Shown: one piece after another, positions 23,092 to 35,035 of the stretch
Layout: every line of letters begins with the position of its first letter
How positions within the stretch are numbered: the stretch's first letter is position 1
Assembly: GCA_946902985.2 (NCBI GenBank)
Contig: OX336397.1
Span: 188,918,813-188,982,812 of the forward strand
DNA: 64,000 bases
Reading direction: 5' to 3'
Source of the DNA: Meconema thalassinum
Taxonomy: Eukaryota > Arthropoda > Insecta > Orthoptera > Tettigoniidae
Translations under genes and position numbers: made by a program
The notes under the pieces: generated by a model
Seen by the model: the letters and a program-made list of their open reading frames with translations, nothing else
Databases searched by the model: none
What the model was told of the DNA's origin: nothing

Positions 23092-23546
23092 TATTTTATC
23101 TGGATATTTTCATTATTTATTTAATTAGTTTTTAGGGTATGGATTTTAGTGACAGGAGTGTCCGAGGACATGTTCATCTCGCCAGAGGCTGGATGTGCTT
23201 CAAGCGGACACCCATGGGGTGAGCTACAATTTCCGTTGAATTTCAAGTAGTTCCAACTTTTGCTATCAGATGTCAATGATACCTAGTGGTGAAGGTTGGA
23301 TCTTCAATAGAGAGTTTCAACGTAATCTAAGGGAGAAATTTAGCTTCACACAAGTTTAGATAGTGAAAGGATATTTTACATGCCATAAATCTATGGCATG
23401 GGATCGCTGGCTCTACTTCCCCTCCGAAGGAAGGCATACTAAAGGATTTTAACGCACTTAAACAATCCGACGAATTTGGCGGGGTTTGAACCCGTGATCC
23501 TGGGCACAGCAAGTCAGCATCATACCAACTACGTCACCGAAGCCGC
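23092..23546 (-). repeat. tRNA-derived SINE, family 1, full-length copy 2
   Basis: Minus-strand head at 23546-23470 with box B GGGTTCAAACCC, the CCTTCCTTCGGAGGGGAA block, a middle segment with GGAACTACTTGAAATTCAAC, then CTCACCCCATGGGTGTCCGC and GTCCTCGGACACTCC, ending in an A/T-rich tail. Together with the copy at 56.84-57.26 kb it defines a unit of about 420-455 bp. It lies immediately upstream of the THAP exon. Confidence 0.88.
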
Positions 23547-23561
23547 ATTATTATTAATCAG

Positions 23562-23710
23562 CACCATGCCATATAGGCCCTGTGTGTAGAGGAAATTATC
23601 CAACGGGACCAAAAGTACACGTGTTTTCTTTTCCGAAAGAAGCAAGCTTGACAAAGAAGTGGATACAAACCATCCCAAGAGAAACATTAACAGTCAGTAA
23701 AACAACAAAG
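23562..23710 (+). CDS. exon encoding a THAP-type zinc finger (N-terminal part)
   Basis: The frame reads PCHIGPVCRGNYPTGPKV, then HVFSFPKEASLTKKWIQTIPR and a VSKTTKV end. This matches the first two thirds of a THAP domain: a Cys pair followed by GNY, the VxxFSFPK strand, and the KWIxxIxR helix. The exon ends at AAG with GTAAGG following at 23711, a strong 5' splice site, and an acceptor-like TTAATCAG precedes 23562. The downstream part with the remaining Cys/His ligands must lie in another exon, which I did not find. THAP domains bind DNA and occur both in host regulators and in P-element/THAP9-type transposases, so either origin is possible. The spacing of the first Cys pair (five residues) is slightly wider than usual. 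Confidence 0.55.
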
Positions 23711-26204
23711 GTAAGGTATACAGTATTTTTATTACATGGTGCACATAACCTCAGATCGTCCTGTGAAAACATTTCAAATGAAATTAAGTAGTATAATATA
23801 AGTGATTGCCTGTTTAGAATTACCTTATTTTGTATTATTTCCATTCTAGTGAGCAGTAGTTCTGCGATATAAACGTTGGGGGTTTCCCTCCTGAAAGTAC
23901 CGTAGGCTAAGCGTATCAAATTAGGCTCAGTCAATAACAGTGAAGGAGACGAGAACCTACGAAAGGAATTTCTTAGCTATAAATACCTATTGTAATGATT
24001 AAAATTGGTCTGGAAATGATGTAGTTCACTCCTCCGCTCTATAACCCACCCGCCATCCCTTTCAATATCACGACTTATATAGTAAAATTCCAGCTTGGAA
24101 AGGTATGAAAATCATTTATATTATCATATATTATCTTGGTAGAAGGTCCCTGTCTCCTTCACTGTTTATGAGGTGTAGCGTATTCATATTGGTATTTTTC
24201 TTATTCACGTGAGAGCAAAACCACTGTACCAGTACACCTCTGTTTTTGTGCATATTATTGTAGTTTACAGTACATACGCCTGTGATTAATGCCTAGGGCC
24301 TACTTTAGAGTTTATCCAACATAGGCTTATGGTAGCCCTGCTTACTGCATTTATTTATATAAGGTATTGATTGCCCAGATATCCAAAGATATGACATCAC
24401 ACAGAATGCTCAATGATTCCCGACTGTGCTACGGGCACTGCCGTTCGTGTGCACTGGGTGAACCACCTTAGTACTGTACCCGTTCGTCCTGGGTATGCGA
24501 TGACCCATCTGCTATAACATCGCATTCCTGGAGTTCCAGGACAGAGCGGAGTTAAATGAACCTCTAGTCAAATAAGGAATGTGTCGGAAATTCAGCTGAG
24601 TTATCGAAAAAGCAGTGGGTATCACGAGACAAAGTATCTCTAGGGTCGTTACGGGCTTAAGTTTAATAGAAATAATGCAAATATAAATGGGCGCCATCAA
24701 CTGAATTCCTAGCAAACCACTTCCTTTCCGGATAAGCCTTACTCAAAACAAGGAAAGAAAAAGGAAAATCACACCATCATCAGATCACAACTAAGATAAA
24801 AACAAATTTATTTCACTTTGATAGACAGACATTTTAAATATAACTCCTACCTGAGAGTATGGTCGAATGCCAACGTTAAATTGTCATTGTCCAAAAATCG
24901 AACCATCTCTTTTCTAATCCAAAATTATTTCATCCACATAACAAGAAAAATCTCTAAAGTTCTTTTGGGTTCTCAGGATCACTGTAGCACTATGTCTTTC
25001 GTCACTGACATTTGTGAAACCTGAGACCTAATTTCTCTTTAATTTAACATCATAAATGTGGATTTGAAAAAAGTTATTAATCTGTCTAAACATACACATA
25101 TTATAATCACATATATTAAACATCACGTAATTTATGGTTTGCATGGCATAATTTAAATGTTGAACATGTTAGTCAAATGCTCCTAAACATCGAATAATTA
25201 ATTTACACTATTTACATTGTCATTAACAATCACTTATCTGTGAATTACAGAAAATTCACGGCTCATTGGTCATCGTTATCGTCATCATCAAAATTAAATA
25301 TTTCTCACATTAATTCTCACTTCAAAATTCTACATATTCCTGTCAGAATCATTAATTCGTCACCATTACATCATTTAAATCCTCAACTCAAGTTGCAATT
25401 CCTCAAATTATCTCTCAATTAAATTTATTTAATTCCATATAAATTCATTAATCATCAGCTTCTTTAATTAATTATCACCTTCTAATTCAGTTATTCATCA
25501 TCATTACAATCGTCTATTAATTTATTTAAATCAGTTTAATTATTCCAATCTTTAATTCATCCACTTATTTAATTCATTGATTTATTTCAAAATTTAATTT
25601 ATCAAATTATTTAAATTTCAATCTTCTGGTTATTTAGTTTTTCATTATTTTATCTAGTCATTCTGATTTTTATTTCATTAGGTCAGATCGTTAATATGCT
25701 GAAATTTCAGATTATTATTTCATTAATTATTATTTTCAGAAAATCTTGTATTATCAACTTCATTTATTTGTTTAATTTCCTAACAAATTGTTTAATATGG
25801 TTTATAGAACGTTGTCTTACAGTTTTATCACTTCCAAGTTATATCTCGTATGTAATTTATCATGCCAAAAAATATTATTGCCTCCACGACATCACGTTGG
25901 ATCTAACTATCCACAACGACATTATATTTCCTCAATACTTCAAATATCACATTTGAATACAACAATTATTCCACAAAACTCCATAAATATTCAGCACATA
26001 CAGCATGAATCTCAACAAATACGCTAGACTGGGTACGACGACCTCATGTCTGCCTCAAAATACATTAGCAATATTGCAACTATCACTTGGCAACTTCCAC
26101 AAAATGCCTATCACAGTTGCATGATCTACAAAAAATATATAACTGGCTTCAAATTATCAACGCACACAATCTCCAATAACTGTGATTAATCTGATCACAT
26201 CTAG
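23711..26204. other. intergenic AT-rich sequence with one short dispersed repeat
   Basis: No downstream THAP exon or other gene is recognised. The segment 24391-24467 (around CCCGACTGTGCTACGGGCAC and GCACTGGGTGAACCAC) recurs at 37361-37446 next to the 84-bp array. From about 25.0 to 26.2 kb the sequence becomes very AT-rich, made of TTCATTAAT/TTAATT-like words; it may already belong to the repeat whose shared part begins at 26205. Confidence 0.4.
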
Positions 26205-28570
26205 ACAACTTCTTAAACAATTGGAAAAATATTACCTCAGTAATTTAAGATCTGCTTTCAAATAGCATAAATTCTCTTACAATTTTCATAATTCACATCA
26301 CAGAAAAACACCAATGTGCTATAATTTCTCATATCAAAATCTGCAATACTGATCTGCCTTAAAATAAATCTGACCATTAATGATTAATCTTACAAGATTC
26401 AATTACTTTAAATCCTTCTCAAAGGTATCAAACACAATTATAAAAATCATCAAAGCATCAGCTGTAACAGCTGTTAAACTGAAATTACTCTCAAAAGAGT
26501 ATAGCAACAAAATATTGGATTGGCAAACAAGAATTACTAAACGCAATCCTGCTGACATTTATCGTTACTTTATTTAACAAAATTTCGACTGATATGTGAC
26601 TAGTTTGATTCACTTACAATCTCATGTACACTCGGATGATAAAAATGAGTCCCTCAATGGCGAGTAAGATGTGTAACCACCGTACAGTCGTATAAATACG
26701 AAAGACCTCGCCCCGTCGACTTGGATGATAGTGCCCTGAACGATGGGTAAGATGAGTACCACCATACAATCGTATAAATACGAAAGACCCCATCTCGTAG
26801 ACTATATGAGTGAATGTACCAGATAGGAATCAACAAGTCTCTAGTTGTCATATAAAAGCGATGTTCATTCACTAAAGTGAATAACTTCTTAATATCTCCA
26901 AACAATCCAATGGAAAATAAATCCCTACTGATGAATAATACACACTCGCTAGTATGCAATAAACTGACGAAGAAATTTTAGATAATCAATTGCAGATCAC
27001 GAGTTCGAAATACTCGTTACACAAAAAAAACTATTCATGAAAAATATCCTTGCTGGAAAAATGTCTAAAAGACCAAACTTCTGCTTAATAAAGCCAACCA
27101 ATGGTGAGAATTTCGTATAATGATGCCTGCCATGTCATATGGTCACGCCATATTCTAGCAAATTCGAAGCATATAAAGTCAAACCATGTCTAAATAATCG
27201 TATCACTCCTATTAGAAAAATATACATGTGTGCCCAGTATTCATGAAAATAATCGTATCAGGTAGTTATAACTCTTACAGTACCTTTCATAATCAGCTGT
27301 TATTAAATTTCCAAGATCGTCGATTTTCCCTACATAATGAATTTCTCGAAAGATCGGCGTGAATATCATTCCATCCATGAAATGACGATTGCCTTCGAAA
27401 TCCCAAGTGAATCAGCTGGTGGACCTCCTCTCGTCAGGAATCGAATCCATCGCTCTGCGGTGCCATCTTGTCTCTATCTGCGTCTACTCTGACATGATGA
27501 ACTTCGGATTACCCATAGCGGATATTGTCCAACTCCTCTCGAAAATGTTCATGGAAACAGCGGACCCCCTATTCCTCTTCTAAGTTACGCCACTGTTCCA
27601 TTAAATGTTCAGTTTGAGTATTGAAAGATCAATCTCCAATAACTGCTAAGTCTCACTTTCGTAAAAATAAAATTTTGCATGAGAGTGTCCAAGTTTATGA
27701 AACACCCTGTAGTTGTCTGTATTTGGTAATTCATGAAACTGCATAAGAAATAAATTTCATTAATGCACGATCTAATGTTCATCAGTGCCTATGCTTACGA
27801 CATTCCGTTTGCTTGAAATTGTTAAAGTAACTTTGAATGCGTTACGGAAAAGCATAGTCATACTGTTATTCAGAAAAACTGTGTTCAAACTGCGTTGAAA
27901 TGTAGCTTGTAATAATGTATCCAACTACTTGCATTGCTGTTCTAACATATCCCGGCCGTCTGTGATTGCTTGCTCGGCAAGTCCGCCTGGATCAATGACC
28001 TGCTTGGCGTTCGCTGCCCGGCGATGCTGAAACTGTCGCCTACACTCTGCCGTGACAGTTTCGGTACGCTACGCGACCTTCACCGTGCGTCTGGCTTGCG
28101 CTACAGAGCTCGATCCTACTTGCTCGACTGACAGAGCTCCACTGAATGTGCTGGCACTGTCTTCTCTCCTATCTGCCTGGCGCAGACACGTGGTGTTGTC
28201 CCCCACCACTGCGCTCTCGCGTCACGATTAGTCTCGAACCCTCATCATCTCGGCTATTCCGTTATAAAATAACTTAAGGGTTATCTAACTTCCTTAAAAT
28301 TATTTCCACATATAATGCATGTTATATCTTCTCTTCTAAGATGTTTAAATACCATATTCCATACATATCTCAATAAAGCTTCACATTTCTATTCGTAATT
28401 CCATCTTCTTACAGACGTCAGTGCCTCCTTGATCCTAGACCTCCTACGTCATCTTGACATTCTTCTTGACTCGATCGGTGCGCTATCTTTTCCTAACTCT
28501 TCCCAAAACCTCAACTACGGCTTAATGTCTGCTGGCGTAGCCGATAGCCTAAACTAGGTATCGGGTACAG
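26205..28570 (-). repeat. left arm of a long inverted duplication
   Basis: From about 26205 this sequence is the reverse complement of 64000 downward, and similarity continues to about 28570, where both copies end at TGTACCCGATACC (read on the minus strand here and on the plus strand at 62497). Shared landmarks are the block 26400-26580, two TATA-like palindromes CGTATAAATACG (26689 and 26770), the phrase GGCACCGCAGAGCGATGG-type at about 27450, and a hAT-like terminal word CAGTGGCGTA (about 27594, minus). The left arm holds about 870 bp absent from the right arm. Similarity is clear but imperfect, so the arms are old. It is most simply two copies of one dispersed element in opposite orientation; no protein is encoded. 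Confidence 0.8.
27650..28515. other. insertion within the left arm
   Basis: This block is missing from the otherwise matching copy at 62.5 kb. Its borders resemble each other (CAATCTCCAATAACTGCTAA at about 27630 and CTCAACTACGGCTTAATG at about 28512), as expected for a duplicated target. Inside are a GC-rich stretch (27950-28250) and AATAAAGC near 28372, but no ORF of note. Element type unknown. Confidence 0.45.
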
Positions 28571-28747
28571 TACAGAGTGCAGCACCGTACATGATGCCCA
28601 TCTAATTTGTCATTCAAATTACAAGAAAGGTAGCAATACGTAGACATACTTCTCCAACACAAGTCTTAAGCAAAATCAAAACGGAAAATGTACAATAACA
28701 CATACGAGAAAACGAAGGTGAATCACATTACACTGGTAGTCCTTTAG

Positions 28748-30150
28748 ATGAGCTCGTCAGGGAAAATACTGATCACTGGCCGTTTGTATGACCCTTTGCT
28801 CGTCCGCACAGTCACTAAACGCACCAGACCATCATTCTTCAATTATTTTGGTTAGCCATGTGTGTGTGTGGGGGGGGGGCACCATTTTCTTCTTTCAGAA
28901 GTACCAGCCTTCCTGTTTTGAGGTTGGGTTGATTCTGGAGCCACTTGGAACCTTGCTGGAGCTGGCCCAAGTAGTCAGTTTACCAGCGTTTCAAGATGAG
29001 TCGTCGGCACCGCTGGACAAGTTGCCATCTTTACAGCCGTGATGATGGCCCTAAGAGACAATCTGGTTCAGGGAAAGAGACTAAGGGTTCACCAGTCAAG
29101 AAATGACCAGGGGTGAGGGGAAGCATATTCATCAGGACTGTTGGATATCGGAACGAATGGTCTCGAATTTAAACATGCTTCAATTTGTGTGAGCAGTGTG
29201 TTTATTTCTTCAAAGGTTAGCACAGTGTTACCAGCAACCTTCTCCAGGTGGGTCTTTACTGAATTTATACCTGCTTCCCACAGACCGCCGAAGTGAGGGG
29301 AGTGAGGAGGTATATGATGCCAACGAATTCCTTCTTCAGCTGTGAAGTTCAATACGTTTGTTTGATGGTCTTCTGTCCGGATGAAGCGTGACAATTCATC
29401 TCATTTCCTTCTTTCTCTGGTGAAACACGTACCATTGTCTCTATACATTTGACTGCAGCGGCCGCGCCTTGAAATGAACCTTCTTAAGGTGGCAATAAAA
29501 GCCTCCGTGGATAGATCGCTGACGGCCTCAATTTGTACTGCCTTGGTCGCCATGCACACAAACAATGCTATGTACCATTTCTTCTGTATTTTACTTCGTG
29601 GGCTTAAATATTTCACATGCAGCGGACCTCCTAGTCCACACCACAATGAGAGCATGGCTTGTAGGGATCACTCTAGACTAAAGCAATTGTCCCATGAATT
29701 GACTGGTGTCATTGGTCTTCGCTCGGAAGCATGTTACACAACTGAGGATCACCTGCCTGATAGATAGGCCATTGGTTAGCCACCACCGTTGCCGCAACGA
29801 GGCTAAGATAAGTTGGCTTCCTGCGTGCAAAAGTCGTATGTGTTCATTCCAAATAAGCGATTTTGTGACTTGATGCTTAGGTGGCAGTATCAAAGGATGT
29901 TTTTGTTCTATTGTTGCTTCAGCATTCTCTAGCCTGCCGGCCACCCTCACTAGGTTGTCACTATCTAGGAAGGGGTGCAGAGTGAGAAGTTTGCTCTGAA
30001 GTGGCACTGCGTTTCTTTGATGTAAATTATGTGTCTCCTGACTGTACGAGCAACGCTGAACGATGTGGATGATTGCTGTCAAACTATCGCGAAGTTCGGC
30101 AGTAGTCAAAGGTCCATGCCGTCTTCCTGCAGCATCCTACTTTAGTTTGT
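28748..30150 (-). pseudogene. BEL/Pao C integrase
   Basis: Minus-strand pieces run from the linker (TTAELRDSLTAIIHIVQ, about 30105) through LRVAGRLENAE-type sequence and the zinc-binding part WNEHIRLLHAGSQL, CVTCFRAKTNDTSQFMGQL. The core follows with VKYLSPRSKIQKKWYIALFV, SQMYRDNGTCF, and HFGGLWEAGINSVK. The residues PHPWSFLDW at 29089 correspond to the usual PGHFLTG, showing a frame change there. The C-terminal domain continues in other frames down to GLVRLVTVRTSKGSYKRPV at about 28830-28770. The second catalytic Asp is kept (RDNGT) and the Glu is kept (GLWEAG); several stops and frameshifts break the protein. Confidence 0.82.
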
Positions 30151-30299
30151 GAAAAATCTGAGAATGTATGCAAATACTCTGTGTAGTTAAGTCCAGCTGG
30201 AGAACCGGCTGAAGAGGTTATCTGCGTCGTGATTACTCGCCACGAAACACAACCTTACTCCTCGCTGCTCAGGAATTTCGGTTGGTCCAGCAATGGTAA

Positions 30300-31092
30300 G
30301 TTCAGGTCAGATTGAAGGATCCGTAGATAGCCAGACCATAATCGATTGCCTTGAAATCGATGTGGCTCTGTTCCCCTGGAGATAACATCTGCTGGATTGT
30401 CCTGTGATGAGGCATGGTTTCAATCTTGCTGAGAAGTCAGTTGGTGAATTTCCGACCCCTGTTGGCCACACATGTTTTCCAGGCTGAGGAACTACATGGC
30501 TAAAACAACAGTGGAGTCTGTCCAGTAATATCGTCGACATGAATGTAAATTAAGAGTCTTAATCACCATTTCCATTAGCCTGCTCAGAAGTAGTGCGGAA
30601 GCGATGAACGATCGAGAACAGATCCTGCTGAACAGTTGGCCCAACCAACATCGCATCATTCAGGGAGATCGACGAAGTAGTTTTAGCCGACGCATTGTAG
30701 ACAACTCTGACCTTGGTAGTGCTTCTCGTGTCTTTGTTTGCCGCGTGATGAGGCATGTAATAACCAGGTTTCTGCTGGTCACTAGGATCGACAAGTTCCA
30801 TGTGACCTAGTTGTAAATATTCATCCATGAATTTGATATACTCATTCTTCAGGTCAGGTTGGCGATGCAATTTACTCTCTATCAAGCCAAAGCTCCTCCT
30901 GGCATCGTCAAACGAGTCACCAAGTAATCCCACGCCTTGCCGTAGTGGTAGTCACACTATGAACCTGCCCGACTCATCGCGCGAGAAAGATTTCCGAAAT
31001 TGCTCCTCGCATTCACTTTTTTCCTTGGAGTGGCTACAAGTCGTAAGCTCTTCCGGTTCCCAAAAGCGTTCCACCTGTGTGTGCAAAGTTTC
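30300..31092 (-). pseudogene. BEL/Pao C RT fingers fused to the end of RNase H by internal deletion
   Basis: From 31090 downward the minus strand encodes HTQVERFWEPEEL, LLGDSFDDARRSFGLIESKL, YYMPHHAANKDTRSTTKVRV and ISLNDAMLVGPTVQQD, ending at IVHRFRT (about 30590). The very next recognisable segment is RNase H, LMEMVIKTLNLH then YYWTDSTVVLA and QDNPADVISRG (about 30575-30390). Compared with elements A and B about 300 residues are missing, including the whole YVDD palm and the first RNase H Asp. This is a deletion at about 30550-30590, not an insertion effect. The remaining RNase H part is frame-shifted. Confidence 0.8.
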
Positions 31093-31146
31093 AGTCATTC
31101 ATTCATTCGTTTATTTGCAATTGGGGGTGTGTCCCCCGGTGGCAAA

Positions 31147-33880
31147 TTAGATATACATAACAAATAAATAATTGTACATAACAATAGTCTTTCTTTTCTT
31201 AAACTCACCTATATGTTTGGGAAAAGGCTCTAAGACTGCGGCAGGTAGAGAGTTCCAATTATCAATGGCACTGTTTACGAAATAATATTTACCATAATTT
31301 GTTCGCTGTGGTCGGCCCTTAACTTTGAAAGGGTGATCGCTCCTACCCATGTAAGTAGGTTTCTCCATACGTTTGCTAAGCTCACCCCATGCTGGTTGAT
31401 TTGTATACGCGTTGTACATAGCGGAGAGTCTAGATTTCATCCTCCTAGCATCAAGTGATTCCCACCCAAGTTTCTTTAACATACGGCTCACACTGCTCCT
31501 GGGATTGAAGTCACTGAGCACAAATCTAGCGGCCTTTCTTTGTACCATTTCCGACTCATTTATGAGCCCTACTTGATATGGATCCCAAACCGCCGAGGCG
31601 TATTCCAGAATAGGTCTTACAAGTGACAAATATCCTAATTCTTTAGCAGAGGTACTACTTCCTTTTAATACCCTCATTACAAAGTGCAGGGATTTGTAAG
31701 CTTTAGAAACTACACATCCTATATGACTACTCCATTTCATATCATTTCTTACGTGAACGCCCAAATATTTGCAAGAATCTTCTTCTACAAGTATTTCCGA
31801 GCCAATGTTATATTGAAAATCTTGCCTTCGCACTTTCCCTATTTTTATTAGACTACATTTTCTTGTGTTTATTTTCATTTTATTATCAATCGCCCACTTA
31901 TAGACCAGGTTCAGGTCATCTTGAAGTACTGCATTGTCTTATGAGTCATGTATCTTTCGATATATTACACAATCATCCGCAAACAATCGACAGTCACTGC
32001 GAATCCCATTTGGTAAGTCATTTATAAACGCCAAAAATAACAAAGTTCCGATTACGCTGCCCTGAGGGATACCCGACGTTACGGTAATTTCATCCGAGAA
32101 TCGGCCTTCAACTTTCACTTTCTGGGAACGACCCGTCAAAAATTCTTGGATCCATAAAATTACTCTTCTATCAATCTTCGTCGAAGCTAATTTATGGAGT
32201 AGCATGTCATGCGGCACGACATCAAATGCCTTCGCAAAATCTATAACTATGGCGTCGACTGAAACTCCATCGTCTAACGATTCGCTAATATCTTGAAAAA
32301 GTGATAGCATCTGACTCTCGCATGAGTAACCTTTCCGAAATCCATGTTGCCTATCATTAAACCATGAGAATATTTCCCTCTGTTCCCTCAAGTAGTCGCA
32401 AATGAGATGCTCCATCTGTTTACAAACGATGGACGTAAGACTAACCGGCCTGTAGTTGCCCAATTCAAGTCTGCTCCCTCCCTTAAATATTGGGACTACC
32501 GTAGCTCTTTTCCAGTCATCCGGGATTTGCGCATTGTTTATGGACACATTAAAAATCACCTCTAAGTATCGTGCCACGGCCCTACCTCCTAGTTTAAGTA
32601 CTTCACTTACAATATTATCAGGACCCTTCGATATATTGTACCGTAATTTTTGTATTAGCTTTACAATTGCTGACTGGTTTATTTGGAAAAGTGGAGCCCC
32701 TGATTCACCGTTAAGGTCCAACACACAGCTATTGGATTTATTGAACACACTACCATAAAAATATTTAATTCATTAGCAATGGCTTGCTTCTCAGTAATTA
32801 ATTTACCGTCACCGGACATTATCATCAACAAATTATTTGAATTTCTCATTGCATATAATTGTCATGAGCAGCCCACTTTTTAATACGAGCTCTCTTGATA
32901 AGGACTTAAATTTCAACATATACTTGTCACTATCATGTCTTTTATTGTATAATTTCCTAATTTTCCGTTTAAGACTCCTGATTTCCCGTGTGTAATACTC
33001 AAGATCTGGGTTTTGTTTCAGTAATTTAAATGGAACAAATGTATCAATAGCGCTAATTAAAATTTTCAAAAAGTCAGTCCACAGGATATTAATGTGATTT
33101 CCTTCCGATGCCCATCCTACAAATAGCTCATTCAAATACCCCTGAAATTTGTTCTGATCCGCCCTGTGTTACTGGAATATGATCTTATTTGCTACATCAG
33201 AGTCTAATTTTGTAATGTCACCGTATCTAATATTTAATTCAACCCCAGAATTGTCACTTATTCCTGGTACTTTCAGACAGTTAATATACAGCTCTACAGG
33301 CCTTACGAGATAAACATCTAAGGTATTATTGCCTCTAGTTGGGAAGTCAGCTACTTGGGAAAATCCCCCCTCCCATAAGAATTTGTTTGCAGCGCTCTGA
33401 GCATGACCACAGCTAGTTGACTCACCAGACCAGTCTACTTTGGAGAGGTTTAAATCTCCGGCAATTATTATGCTCTTTTTCATAGCATTACCCGTACAAG
33501 TTTTATCATACAGTGTGTCGAGAAGCGAAAAGTTATCTTTCGGTGCTCTATACGCCCCCATCACCTGAAGAGGGAATTTATGCCCTTTATACGAAATTTG
33601 TACACATAACATTTCATGATCCGTATCAGCCCACTTTAAGAAACTAGCTATATATTTGTGCACACAAATAAATAGCCCACCACCTCACTTCCCCCGATCC
33701 CTTCTGTACATTTCGTAGGTCCCTTGAATTATTTAATTACTATTTATATCCTCATATAACCAGGATTCAGTAGCAATGACAATGTCCGGAGAATACGTCT
33801 CTACAAGATTCCAAAATTAAATTAATTTATTTCCTAAACTCTGACAATTAACCTGCAGTAATCTTAGAGTCTTACCTCCG
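31147..33880 (-). pseudogene. CR1-like LINE ORF2: endonuclease and reverse transcriptase
   Basis: The endonuclease begins near 33880 with RLLQVNCQSLGNKL, IATESWLYEDIN, GGGLFICVH, then VMGAYRAPKD and IIAGDLNLSKVDW (33600-33450), giving the Glu and Asp of the AP-endonuclease fold. RT motifs are NISKGPDNIVSEVLK, KGGSRLELGNYRPVSLTS, VIDFAKAFDVVPHDML, SGIPQGSVIGTLLFLAFIND and LFADDCVIYRKI (about 32690-31945), with both catalytic FADD Asp residues kept. The C-terminus (YLGVHVRNDMKWSSHI and onward) ends at 31147. In-frame stops occur at 33169, near 32833, and at 31939. The fragments share one frame, which argues for fairly recent inactivation. Confidence 0.85.
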
Positions 33881-33945
33881 CAGCAAATATCCCGAAGTAG
33901 CTCCTTCTGTTCCCGTCGGCTGGCAACCTCTGGACCTGCTCCTCC

Positions 33946-34953
33946 TCACAATGGCCGGCACGAACCGATGACCCTGTCATGTAGGCTCCCTAGGTTAAAA
34001 GCGCCCCGTCGATTTAAATGTAGCCCGTCTCGGGCGAAGTCACGGCCACCAATCCAACAGTCAGCATCTACGTACACTAATCCCAGTTGTGCACAAACCC
34101 AGTCCATGTGGTCATTTACAGTCTTAACTCGCCTTAACGGAACATCTCCCCGCCGAACAATGCCACTCATAATTTTTGCATTTCCAAACTTGCTTTTAGC
34201 TTTTCTGCCTAGTTCGTAGAGCTCCCCCATGATGTAATCAGCTGTAGCCATCTTCTTCAAATCGTTCGTCCCAACATGGAGCAACAACACTTTAACTTTG
34301 TTACAGTCCTCTACATTTGCTTCTTCCACTTGTTGGGCAAGCTGGTCAATTTTAATCCCTGGATAACACCGCACTTTCGCACCTGATTTCCTCGAGATAT
34401 TCGCACTTCATCGTATCATAGAATCGCCCATTATGATGACGTCATCCTCAGTTTGCTCCTGCACGCCCTCTTCCACACTGATCCCAGTAGAAAGCCGTTC
34501 AGTCACATCCTTCACCGTTTCCTCTGATTCACGAAGCTTTGTTCTAAGTTCCTGTATTATTTGATCCCTAGCTTTGATTTGCACCCTCAAACAGTCCGGC
34601 GTATCACATACTTTACAAAACCATTTCCCGACATCACAATCCTCCTTCTTGACCGTAATACAGCCGAAGTGAAACCATTTCGCACATAGTCCACACTGAA
34701 CACCGTTCTTCAATGTTTTACTGCACGTCGAACACTTTAAAGCCTCCACTGGAACATTTGCCTGATTCATATTTGGAGTAACAGGGCCTGGATTCACTTC
34801 CACTCCACCAATAACTAGCAATGCAGCTATCACTAGGGCTATGAACCACAAGTTACTAGGGCCCGTACGCACACACAAACACCGGAAATCCCGACTACCC
34901 TTTACATACCACAGTCCGATCCTCGCGCGATAACACTCCAGAGAACAACCCAT
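33946..34953 (-). pseudogene. CR1-like LINE ORF1: 2A-like motif, PHD finger and SGNH esterase
   Basis: The N-terminal 57 residues hold a hydrophobic stretch (WFIALVIAALLVIGG) ending in GGVEVNPGP, a 2A-like ribosome-skipping motif in which the usual Asp of DxExNPGP is Gly. Residues about 74-125 form a C4HC3 PHD-type finger (CSTC, CGLC, WFHFGC, WFCKVC). A coiled-coil segment follows (IQELRTKLRESEETVKDV). The esterase has VIIMGDSMIR (Ser block), LLLHVGTNDLKK (GTND block) and RDGLHLNRRG (Asp-His block). A single in-frame TGA at 34408-34410, straight after GDSMIR, splits the ORF. CR1 ORF1 esterases are known in several animal CR1 elements; their role is unclear. Confidence 0.85.
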
Positions 34954-35035
34954 TTCAGCACACCTGAGAGCTCAGGAAAAACACAACTTTTCACTTTGAC
35001 TGCCAACTGCCAGCCGTGGACAACAATGATGTTGT

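Larger units (their letters stand above)
31093..35035 (-). mobile_element. CR1-like LINE inserted in BEL/Pao element C
   Basis: A minus-strand non-LTR element with ORF1 (2A-like motif, PHD finger, SGNH esterase) and ORF2 (endonuclease, RT). Its 3' end on the left is a short AATGA/AATA-type tail (31095-31115 on the plus strand reads TTCATTCATTCATTCG). The 5' border near 35035 is inferred from where BEL/Pao protease-RT linker sequence resumes. PHD plus esterase ORF1 is characteristic of the CR1 clade. All ORF2 pieces lie in one frame, so damage is mostly point mutations to stops. I could not identify a target duplication. Confidence 0.8.
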
